This document shows positions 1-5,580 of a stretch of DNA of 7,114 nucleotides, in pieces. The notes under the pieces are model-generated. The model was given only the letters and a program-made list of their open reading frames with translations, had not been told where the DNA came from and did no database searches. The stretch is from Coriobacteriales bacterium (GTDB lineage Bacteria > Actinomycetota > Coriobacteriia > Coriobacteriales > UBA8131). How positions within the stretch are numbered: the first letter of the stretch is position 1; each line of letters starts with the position of its first letter. The DNA lies in NCBI GenBank assembly GCA_031267175.1, contig JAIRZP010000157.1, positions 1 through 7,114 of the forward strand. The letters run 5' to 3'. Position numbers and translations under genes: made by a program.

Positions 1-39
1 ACATCGCAAAACTGTTGGAGGAACAGGGTTGAAGCCCTA

Positions 40-102
40 ATGAGCGATGACATCCTCAAACTCAGCAATCAACTCTGTTTCCCTCTTTGCGCCGTGGCAT
101 AG
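40..102 (+). pseudogene. 5' remnant of a MarR/OhrR-like regulator gene
   Basis: An ATG at 40 opens a 20-codon frame that ends at TAG (100-102). Its product contains LSNQLCFPL followed by CAVA, which resembles the N-terminal helix of OhrR-like MarR regulators (usual pattern: L-x-NQLCF-x-LYA). Those proteins are about 140-150 residues long. Here the frame stops at residue 20, and no winged-helix sequence can be recognised downstream in any frame. A weak AGGG (25-28) lies 11 bases upstream of the ATG. I read it as the broken start of a lost regulator. The match rests on about ten residues, so chance resemblance is possible. Confidence 0.4.
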
Positions 103-262
103 ACAACGAATAGCCAGCCTCCATTTTGATTCCCCACCCTACCTTGGTTCGGTTAGCCTGCAATGGTCGATGATGCGACGAATCGGCTACGGCCATTTCT
201 GCCGCGAAAAACCAGAGCGACCGAATGCGTCATGAAAAGACTATTCAAGCTGTCGCAAAACT
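103..262. other. No recognisable gene; part of the degraded left end
   Basis: Together with its neighbours this makes roughly 390 bases without an intact gene at the left edge. Short open frames exist on both strands, but none has a convincing ribosome-binding site, family motif or usual length. No tRNA-like fold, repeat array or T-tract terminator was seen. The MarR-like fragment lies to the left and the ECF ATPase fragment to the right, so it is best read as decayed DNA between two gene remnants. Confidence 0.5.
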
Positions 263-391
263 TCAAGAATCGTGCGAGATCACGAAGATGGTTTTCCCCT
301 GTGCGGGCAACTCCTGCAAAAGATCGCCGAGACGCTGCCTGTTCCTGCCGTCCAAGCCGCTGGTCGGCTCGTCTATGAACGGGAGTGCAAC
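263..391 (-). pseudogene. Fragment of an ECF-type ABC ATPase (second half: Walker B to H-loop)
   Basis: Between two in-frame TGA codons (392-394 and 263-265) the minus strand reads 42 codons containing FIDEPTSGLDGRN, then QRLGDLLQEL, AQGKT and FVISHD. These are the Walker B glutamate, D-loop and H-loop of an ABC ATPase. Positions 272-380 align without gaps to 5710-5818 in the intact ECF double-ATPase gene: 95 of 109 bases match. Nine of the 14 differences are silent and five change an amino acid, so the source gene probably diverged as a working paralogue before it broke. Walker A, the Q-loop and the signature motif are all missing, and no start codon or ribosome-binding site serves it. It lies in the same frame as, and directly after, the stop codon of the siderophore ATPase gene. 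Confidence 0.85.
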
Positions 392-1207
392 TCAATCATT
401 CGCACACGCGGCGAATGTTTGTCCGCGTACCCCATAGGGTAAGCATACCGGCATGCCAAGGACAGGGTGTCGGATCACTTCGGCTTCGACATCAAAGACA
501 TCGCGGAGCATCTCTGGCGTTATAATCTCGCTTGGTGTACCGGCGTAGTTCCTTTCCCCATCCTTGATAGCCACGAGATAGTCGGAGAACATAATCGCGT
601 GGTTCAGGTCGTGTAGAACCATGACGACCGTGACGCCCTGCTCTTTGTTGAGCTGCTGCAGGAGTTGCAGCACTTCCAGTTGATGGGAGATGTCCAGATA
701 GGTTGTGGGTTCATCCAGGAACAGGATGTCTGTTTTTTGTGCCAGGGCCATGGCAATCCACCCCCGTTGTCGTTGGCCTCCGGAGAGGCGGTCCATGTCT
801 CGATCCGCCAGTTTGGCCATATCAGTGCACGATAGGGCCCAGTCGACGACCTCGATGTCCTTCGCGGTGAGGCCAGACAGCCTTGTACGATAAGGGAAAC
901 GTCCAAACTCGACCAGGTCCCTTACGGTAACGCCTTGGGGCGCCTGCGACCCTTGAGGCAATAGAGCCAGTTTTTGTGCTACAAGTTTTGTGGGCATACT
1001 GTGGATAGACATTCCCTCAAGGTATACGGTGCCCTTTAATGGGGAGAGCAGTCGGGACATGGCTTTGAGGGCCGTTGATTTTCCCGAGCCGTTTGTCCCT
1101 ATCAAGGTGGTGATTTTCCCGGGCGGGACCTCCAGGTCAAAGCCTTGAAGAATCGGGATACCGCTGTAGCCAGCAGACAGCCCGTCTACTGTCATGTAGG
1201 GCTGCAT
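392..1207 (-). CDS. Ferric-siderophore ABC transporter, ATP-binding protein (FecE/FepC-like)
   Basis: This cytoplasmic ATPase powers import by the two FecCD permeases encoded upstream. The 271-residue product has every ABC element: Walker A GTNGSGKST (37-45), Q-loop Gln85, signature LSGGQRQRGWIAMALAQ (141-157), Walker B ILFLDE (161-166) with catalytic Glu166, and H-loop His199 in VLHDLNHA. The signature form and length are typical of the siderophore/haem/B12 importer subfamily. The ATG at 1207 has an AGGAGG (1218-1223) ten bases upstream that overlaps the end of the preceding permease gene, with 16 bp between the genes. It is the last gene of the operon. The C-terminus is slightly odd: after the expected PVCLPYG stretch comes a tail ending GQTFAACAND, and the stop codon abuts an in-frame ECF ATPase remnant. 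No terminator hairpin with a T-tract was seen after it. The exact ligand cannot be told from this subunit. Confidence 0.95.
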   Translation of the reverse strand: MQPYMTVDGLSAGYSGIPILQGFDLEVPPGKITTLIGTNGSGKSTALKAMSRLLSPLKGTVYLEGMSIHSMPTKLVAQKLALLPQGSQAPQGVTVRDLVEFGRFPYRTRLSGLTAKDIEVVDWALSCTDMAKLADRDMDRLSGGQRQRGWIAMALAQKTDILFLDEPTTYLDISHQLEVLQLLQQLNKEQGVTVVMVLHDLNHAIMFSDYLVAIKDGERNYAGTPSEIITPEMLRDVFDVEAEVIRHPVLGMPVCLPYGVRGQTFAACAND

Positions 1208-1217
1208 GAAACCAGGG

Positions 1218-1223
1218 CCTCCT
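1218..1223 (-). promoter_or_regulatory. Ribosome-binding site of the siderophore ATPase gene
   Basis: The minus strand reads AGGAGG ten bases before the ATG at 1207, directly overlapping the region of the upstream TAA stop (1224-1226). It is one of the two best Shine-Dalgarno sites in the operon and fixes the start of the ATPase gene. Confidence 0.75.
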
Positions 1224-2294
1224 TTAGACGTACTTCCGAAGCAGGTAGAGAAAATAGGGTGCCGCTAAAACGGCCACGATGATCCCTACCGGCACTTCAA
1301 TGGGCTGGAACAGCGATCTGCCTACCGTATCTGCCAAAAGGAGGAGAAGCCCGCCTATCAGCAGGGAGGTGGGAAGAAGGTTGCCATGGCGCATCCCTAT
1401 AAGCCTTTTCGCCATATGAGGTGCAACCAGACCGATGAACCCGATTCCTCCACTGACAGAAACGCAGACGGCTGCCAATGCGACGGCGACGATGAGCAGG
1501 ATCCGCCGTTCCCTTTCGACCCGGACGCCCAGTGCAAGCGAGGTATCCTCTCCGAGTAGCAACAAGTTCAAGACGCTTGTTCGGCCCAATGCCAAAGGTG
1601 CCAAGAGCAGCAGATAGGGGGTCAGAGTCGCTACCTGGTGCCAACTGCTACCCCAGATGTTCCCTGACAGCCATCTGGCTACCAATTGATAACTGCTGTT
1701 CTCCATGTCAGCAGCCATGACGAGCATCAATGCGGAAAAGCCCGCAGAAAGCGCAATGCCGCCGAGGAGCAAGTAGCCTGGCCTCAACTTGCCGTTCCTT
1801 TGGGAAAAAACGTAGAGAAGCAAGGCAACGAGTAAGCCGCCTGCCATGGCAAAAAGAGGCTGATATATCATCGTGTTGATATGCAGGGTCGAAAAAAACG
1901 ATAGGAACAGCATGACCATGAAGCCGGCACCTGCGTTGATGCCAAGGATGCCGGGATCCGCCAGGGGGTTTTCTGTGACCGTCTGCAGGATACAACCGGA
2001 CAGTGCCAATCCCATGCCGCACAGGACGGCGAGGACGATTCGCGGGAGCCGGATCTGCAGCAATACGGCAGATGCGTCAGCACTGCCTGGGTGCAGGAGG
2101 GTTGTGAAAACATCATGATAGGAGAGCACCGAATACCCGCAGTTCATAGAGAGCAGAACGGCGGCTATGAGCGCAAGAAGGAGAAACCAGGGCAGCCGCC
2201 GCCGCCGCGTGTGCTGCCGAAATCCTTGTTGCGGTCTTCGACGCGGCGATTGCCGAGGTGGCCGTCGTAGCTGTTGTTGTGTGGACGATCTCAC
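1224..2294 (-). CDS. Iron-siderophore ABC transporter permease, FecCD family (second permease)
   Basis: This membrane subunit is expected to pair with the other permease to form the channel. The 356-residue product is strongly hydrophobic, with many membrane segments starting near residue 35. It shows the FecCD/BtuC conserved blocks: RLPRIVLAVLCGMGLALSG (82-100), then NPLADPGILGINAGAG (109-124), and the cytoplasmic coupling-helix region GGIGFIGLVAPHMAKRLIG (282-300). The start is GTG at 2294; its last two bases and the next A form the TGA of the upstream permease (a GTGA overlap), so translation is probably coupled. No good Shine-Dalgarno lies close by. Residues 1-33 are unusual, with 12 arginines and many glutamines before the first membrane helix. 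This tail may anchor to the inner membrane face, or the true start may lie slightly inside it. The family assignment is firm; the substrate is inferred from the operon. Confidence 0.93.
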   Translation of the reverse strand: MRSSTQQQLRRPPRQSPRRRPQQGFRQHTRRRRLPWFLLLALIAAVLLSMNCGYSVLSYHDVFTTLLHPGSADASAVLLQIRLPRIVLAVLCGMGLALSGCILQTVTENPLADPGILGINAGAGFMVMLFLSFFSTLHINTMIYQPLFAMAGGLLVALLLYVFSQRNGKLRPGYLLLGGIALSAGFSALMLVMAADMENSSYQLVARWLSGNIWGSSWHQVATLTPYLLLLAPLALGRTSVLNLLLLGEDTSLALGVRVERERRILLIVAVALAAVCVSVSGGIGFIGLVAPHMAKRLIGMRHGNLLPTSLLIGGLLLLLADTVGRSLFQPIEVPVGIIVAVLAAPYFLYLLRKYV

Positions 2295-3379
2295 AAGGCA
2301 AGCCCGCGCTTCCGGTATGTCAGCGCCAGGAGCACCGGGACGCCGATTATCGACACGAGCGCGCCTACGGGTGTGTCAAAAGGCGCATGGATCATACGGG
2401 CAGCCACATCGGAAAGCACCAACAGTATCGCGCCGAGGAAAACTGAAACTGGCAAGACCCTTCGATAGTCCGTTCCCACCAACAAGCGTGCCGAGTGCGG
2501 CACTATCAGGCCCAAAAATGAGATTCCGCCTGCCAGGGACACGCTTGTGCCCGCCAGGACCAGAACCGTTGCCAGTCCTGCCAGCCGAACGAGCCGTACG
2601 TTCAACCCAAGTCCCGCTGCGCTCTCCTCACCCAGTGCCAGCATAGAGAGGTTGTGCGACAAGAACAGGCCCGCACAGACTGCTCCAACGAGCCAAGGGG
2701 CGGCTATGGCCAGTTGTTCCCATGAGATACCAGAAAGACTGCCTGAGCCCCAGAAGGAGAGTTCCTTGGAAAGGCCGAACGTCAGGGATACTCCCTGGCT
2801 CAACGCAGTCAAAAAGGCGGATACGGCAGCGCCAGCAAGGATAAGGCGGATCGTCCCGGCGCCATGCCTTCCCGTCCCAAAGCCAAACACCATGAGAGCA
2901 GCTGCGGCAGCGCCAAAAAACGATGCGAGCATAAGGCTGAAAGACGACAGGGCCGGAAGTATCACGGCGCCAAGTGCGACGAAAAGACCTGCTCCAGCAT
3001 TGATTCCCAGCAGGCCTGCATCTGCCAGGGGATTTCTTGTGATGCCCTGCATGACAGCGCCGGCAAGCGCGAGGGCCGCTCCGACGAGGCAGGCGGCCAA
3101 AGCCCTTGGTATGCGCATCTCAAGCATGATTCTTCCGATGTCGGACAAATCACTTGGATGGACAAGCGACTGGACAAGCGCATGGAAAAGCGACCCTATG
3201 CCTCCGCCAGCCACGCCGATGCTCACGGAAAACAATATGCAGAGCAGCAAAACGACAGCCATGCCCAGCAATAACAGGGCGAACCTCAACTCGGCATAGG
3301 CTTTCCGTCGAATCTGCCGTCGAACCGATACGGCATTGTCCAGGGTTCTTTTTTGAGAAGGTCGTGCGCTATCCGACAT
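2291..3379 (-). CDS. Iron-siderophore ABC transporter permease, FecCD family (first permease)
   Basis: The 362-residue product is the first of two homologous but distinct membrane subunits. A charged N-terminal segment of about 30 residues precedes the first helix (32-55). Conserved FecCD blocks follow: RIPRALAACLVGAALALAG (89-107), then MQGITRNPLADAGLLGINAG (110-129), and the coupling region GGISFLGLIVPHSARLLVG (284-302), which contacts the ATPase in this family. Its ATG (3377-3379) lies inside the end of the binding-protein gene (11-bp overlap), and its stop overlaps the GTG of the second permease. There is no strong ribosome-binding site at the start, so coupled translation with the lipoprotein gene is likely. 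Length and motifs are normal for the family and nothing looks broken. The operon suggests a ferric siderophore, but other chelates such as haem or cobalamin cannot be excluded from this protein alone. Confidence 0.94.
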   Translation of the reverse strand: MSDSARPSQKRTLDNAVSVRRQIRRKAYAELRFALLLLGMAVVLLLCILFSVSIGVAGGGIGSLFHALVQSLVHPSDLSDIGRIMLEMRIPRALAACLVGAALALAGAVMQGITRNPLADAGLLGINAGAGLFVALGAVILPALSSFSLMLASFFGAAAAALMVFGFGTGRHGAGTIRLILAGAAVSAFLTALSQGVSLTFGLSKELSFWGSGSLSGISWEQLAIAAPWLVGAVCAGLFLSHNLSMLALGEESAAGLGLNVRLVRLAGLATVLVLAGTSVSLAGGISFLGLIVPHSARLLVGTDYRRVLPVSVFLGAILLVLSDVAARMIHAPFDTPVGALVSIIGVPVLLALTYRKRGLAL

Positions 3380-4391
3380 TCGTATGGTTTATGAGAGCGT
3401 TGGCCAGCCTCTCCATGTACAGCAGTTTTCCGTTGGGGGTATAGGCCATGTTATACTGCATGTCGTTGAGCCCATAGTACACGTTCCCGCTCTGTACGGC
3501 TTTAAGACCCTGCCAAGCGGGGCTGTCGCCCGTTTCGCCCAGTTGGCCGTCGTCGCTGAAGAAGAAGATGTGGTCTGCGTCGATCATCGAGAAATACTCG
3601 GCATCGACGACCTCGCCCCAAACATCCTTGGGGACACCTGACGAGGGGGTCAATCCCAACCCGTCATAGACAAGTTCGCCGGGGCCTCCTGTCCGGTAAA
3701 TATAATAGGAACCAAAATGCACCGAGTTAGCCTCAATCACCGCAACGGTTTCAGTGCCGATCACATCCTTGACCTTGCGGGAGAGATCGACGGCTTTTGT
3801 ATCATAATCCTCAAGCCACTTGGCAACAACATCCTGCTTGTCGAGCCATTCGCCCAGTTGCTGAAAGCGGCCCCTCCAGTTGACGAAGTTGATGTCGTCG
3901 CTCAACATGGCGGTTGGCGCAATCGCCTTTAACTGGTCGTACACTTTTTCGTGTCTGATGTTCATGATGATAAGATCCGGCTTCAACTCCGCAATCTTCT
4001 CCAAGTTCAGATCCATCGATCCAGAGTAGTTCCCGACCACCTCGATGTTGTTCTCTGCGAAGTAACTCTGCAAATAGTCTGGTACGGTCACTCCGTCGAA
4101 CATGCTCGTGTTTGCCGACCCGACGAAGGGAGCTCCCAAAACGATCAGCTCGTCCGCAGAGCCGGAGACATCCACGATGCGTTGCGGGTGGGCGGGGATC
4201 TCGACGCTTCCCTTCATATCCTCGATTGTCCTGATGCTGTCATCCTGATTGGTTTGATTGCCGCCGTTTTGCTCCGTCGCTTCCGGAGGAGTGTCGGGGG
4301 TGGCTGTGCAGGCAGCCATAAGAATTGCCGTCGCAAGACAGGCGACCAGAAACAGAAACACCGAGATAAGCGATTTCCTTTCCCTTTTCAT
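3369..4391 (-). CDS. Iron-siderophore substrate-binding lipoprotein (FeuA/FhuD/FepB-type)
   Basis: This is the first gene of the operon and encodes the extracellular receptor. The 340-residue product begins with a lipoprotein signal peptide: a basic MKRERK start, a hydrophobic core (8-25) and the lipobox MAAC with Cys28 as the likely lipidated residue. A low-complexity linker rich in Thr, Pro, Asn and Gln (29-52) comes next. The mature part looks like a class III binding protein (Periplasmic_binding_2 type). HPQRIVDVSGSADELIVLGA (68-87) is the typical entry to the first lobe, EKIAELKPDLIIMN (131-144) the conserved end of that lobe, and a second lobe runs from about 213 to 335. The ATG at 4391 is well supported by AGGAGG (4398-4403) six bases upstream. 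The divergent PchR-type regulator and downstream FecCD/FecE genes point to a ferric siderophore, though the ligand is not certain. Confidence 0.94.
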   Translation of the reverse strand: MKRERKSLISVFLFLVACLATAILMAACTATPDTPPEATEQNGGNQTNQDDSIRTIEDMKGSVEIPAHPQRIVDVSGSADELIVLGAPFVGSANTSMFDGVTVPDYLQSYFAENNIEVVGNYSGSMDLNLEKIAELKPDLIIMNIRHEKVYDQLKAIAPTAMLSDDINFVNWRGRFQQLGEWLDKQDVVAKWLEDYDTKAVDLSRKVKDVIGTETVAVIEANSVHFGSYYIYRTGGPGELVYDGLGLTPSSGVPKDVWGEVVDAEYFSMIDADHIFFFSDDGQLGETGDSPAWQGLKAVQSGNVYYGLNDMQYNMAYTPNGKLLYMERLANALINHTNVG

Positions 4392-4397
4392 GTCAAT

Positions 4398-4403
4398 CCT
4401 CCT
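4398..4403 (-). promoter_or_regulatory. Ribosome-binding site of the binding-lipoprotein gene
   Basis: The minus strand carries a perfect AGGAGG six bases before the ATG at 4391. It fixes the start of the operon's first gene and suggests strong translation of the binding protein relative to the overlapping permease genes, which lack such sites. Confidence 0.85.
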
Positions 4404-4423
4404 GAAAAAATGTCCTATACTAA

Positions 4424-4439
4424 TAGTTAGAAGTAACTA
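4424..4439. promoter_or_regulatory. Inverted repeat TAGTTA-N4-TAACTA, candidate operator
   Basis: A perfect 6-bp inverted repeat with a 4-bp spacer (GAAG) sits 33-48 bases upstream of the binding-protein ATG, just downstream of the weak -10 proposed for the operon. A dimeric repressor bound here could block transcription. Its TAG/CTA-flanked AT-rich shape faintly recalls DtxR/IdeR-type metal-repressor boxes, but it lacks their full 19-bp consensus and does not fit a Fur box. The symmetry is seen directly; the function is inferred. Confidence 0.4.
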
Positions 4440-4442
4440 CCT

Positions 4443-4448
4443 TTTATA
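4443..4448 (-). promoter_or_regulatory. Candidate -10 element of the siderophore operon promoter
   Basis: The minus strand reads TATAAA, one base from the TATAAT consensus. The hexamer 17 bases further upstream (4466-4471, CGCACG on the minus strand) has no resemblance to TTGACA. A good -10 with no -35 is typical of activator-dependent promoters, and the putative AraC-type repeats begin just beyond that missing -35. It is a prediction from spacing and sequence only. Confidence 0.35.
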
Positions 4449-4476
4449 AGCATAGGGGATAAAGGCGTGCGTCCCT

Positions 4477-4513
4477 TGCTTCTGGACGGACTTTTCCTGC
4501 CCCGGGACGGACT
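4477..4513. promoter_or_regulatory. Tandem direct repeat with 21-bp period, candidate AraC/PchR-type operator
   Basis: Two copies of TGCnnCnGGACGGACT lie at 4477-4492 and 4498-4513. The nine bases GGACGGACT are identical in both (4484-4492 and 4505-4513). The 21-bp period, two helical turns, is the usual arrangement of half-sites bound by AraC-family proteins. The pair ends 14 bases before the regulator's own ATG, covering its ribosome-binding or promoter area, and lies just upstream of the weak operon promoter. It could therefore allow self-repression and activation of the divergent operon from one site. A related GGACGCAC occurs on the minus strand at 4467-4474. The repeat is seen directly; its binding partner is inferred. 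Confidence 0.6.
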
Positions 4514-4516
4514 ATT

Positions 4517-4520
4517 GAGG
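4517..4520 (+). promoter_or_regulatory. Ribosome-binding site of the AraC-family regulator gene
   Basis: GAGG lies seven bases before the ATG at 4528 and supports that start. It follows directly after the second copy of the direct repeat. Confidence 0.6.
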
Positions 4521-4527
4521 ATCAACG

Positions 4528-5484
4528 ATGGAGATGCCTTACCTGCCTTTGAGATATGAAAGATCAGATGTGTTTCCCACAACGAGCATGTCAATACGCC
4601 CCGGCATGCATATCACGGTGTCTTCCGGTACGTTGCAAAAGAAGCTGGAGTGGAAGACCGAGGCGGTCTCCCCCCTCTTTGAGTTATCCTATAATCGGAA
4701 CAAAGCTATATGCGGCGAAGTGGGGCGGACGATTGTAGAGCACCGACCCGGCTATTCTTCCTTAGGGTTCCTCGGACCTGTCTGTGGCCATTCCGAGTAC
4801 GACTGCGGAGATGAGGTCAAGCTCTATTCCATTTGGGTCGGGCCAAAGGTCTTTGATGGGTTCTGCCAGTCAGTTAACGGCAAGGACAGCGTGGGGTTTC
4901 GCTCGTTCCATAAGGGTGCCTACAATTGCTGCAGCTTCAAGACCGACGCACGGGAAGAAGGCATCTTGGGTAAATTGGACAGATGCTTCTCGGGCGAGGC
5001 GGACAACTTGAACAGGCTTCTTCTTGAAAGCCAGGTGCTGGAACTTCTGTCATTGAACCTTGAGAGGCTGCTCGGTGCAGGCTCCGATGGGATCAGGCCA
5101 GAGGAGCTTTCCAGAACCGATATTGAGTGCTTGGCCCGGGCGCGGGAGATACTGTTGGCCCGTCTTGAATCACCCCCCTCTTTGCTGGAGCTTTCTCGTT
5201 TGATCCAGATGAATGACTGTAAGTTGAAGCGCTCCTTTAAGCGCTATTTTGGAAAGACCGTATACGAGTTCATTCGGGAGCAGCGGCTGGAGAAAGCATT
5301 TTTTCTGCTTCAGGACGGTCGTTACAACGTAAGCCAATCAGCATCCGCTGTAGGCTATACGAATCTGAGTCATTTCTCACAGGTGTTTCGAAGCAGGTTC
5401 GGTGTGAATCCAAGCGAGTTGCTGTCATGCGTTACGCATGAAAGAATTGGCAAGAAAAACACCTTCTGTCAGCTACACCCTTGA
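4528..5484 (+). CDS. AraC-family transcriptional regulator, PchR-like
   Basis: The 318-residue product has a C-terminal AraC DNA-binding domain (about 200-300) with two helix-turn-helix motifs. The first is around SLLELSRLIQMNDCKLKRSF (218-237). The second is QSASAVGYTNLSHFSQVFRS (270-289), followed by the family-typical RFGVNPSELL. The form LSRLIQMNDCKLKRSFKRYF, then FGKTVYEFIREQRLEKA, matches PchR-type regulators, which respond to ferri-siderophores. The N-terminal part (1-190) is the likely sensing domain and has no strong motif I can name. It holds seven cysteines, including an adjacent pair at 134-135; the whole protein has eleven. The gene diverges from the siderophore operon across a 136-bp region with an AraC-type direct repeat, so it most likely controls that operon and itself. 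Its end faces the ECF ATPase gene (convergent, 96 bp apart). Confidence 0.92.
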   Translation: MEMPYLPLRYERSDVFPTTSMSIRPGMHITVSSGTLQKKLEWKTEAVSPLFELSYNRNKAICGEVGRTIVEHRPGYSSLGFLGPVCGHSEYDCGDEVKLYSIWVGPKVFDGFCQSVNGKDSVGFRSFHKGAYNCCSFKTDAREEGILGKLDRCFSGEADNLNRLLLESQVLELLSLNLERLLGAGSDGIRPEELSRTDIECLARAREILLARLESPPSLLELSRLIQMNDCKLKRSFKRYFGKTVYEFIREQRLEKAFFLLQDGRYNVSQSASAVGYTNLSHFSQVFRSRFGVNPSELLSCVTHERIGKKNTFCQLHP

Positions 5485-5580
5485 TCTCAGCTTCGCCATT
5501 GTCCCGTCAGGGCTCGGTACAACATTCAAGTCATCGTTGCTCTGAGAAACTTGACTGCGTGAACGTAAAAAATGACTTGG
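5485..5580. other. Convergent intergenic region, no clear terminator
   Basis: This region separates the 3' ends of the regulator and ECF ATPase genes. An 8-bp inverted repeat (CAAGTCAT at 5527-5534, ATGACTTG at 5572-5579) has a 37-base loop, and A-rich sequence precedes its right arm. No compact GC-rich hairpin with a T-tract was found on either strand, so termination here may depend on Rho or lie inside the facing genes. Confidence 0.4.

Noticed and set aside
3..32. Ten open codons ending in TGA at the left edge (IAKLLEEQG), possibly the tail of a plus-strand gene
   Set aside because: The reading looks protein-like, but ten open codons are expected by chance and nothing identifies a family; the upstream sequence is missing.
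25..38. AGGG...CCCT hairpin near the left edge
   Set aside because: The stem is only four base pairs and no T-tract follows on either strand, so it does not qualify as a terminator.
225..437. Plus-strand 70-codon frame resembling the plus-strand frame at 5621-6019
   Set aside because: The resemblance arises because both lie opposite related ECF ATPase sequence on the minus strand; neither has a ribosome-binding site or a known domain.
2547..3299. Long plus-strand open frame of 250 codons
   Set aside because: It is the antisense shadow of the first permease gene; composition is biased, with no motif or ribosome-binding site, while the minus strand gives a clear FecCD protein.
4392..4527. Classical Fur box or riboswitch in the divergent region
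   Set aside because: No GATAATGATTATC-like or 7-1-7 pattern fits, and the region is too short and shows no conserved aptamer features; only the repeats described were found.
5527..5579. 8-bp inverted repeat as a bidirectional terminator between the convergent genes
   Set aside because: The loop is 37 bases and no T-tract follows the stem in the right place, so folding into a terminator is unlikely.
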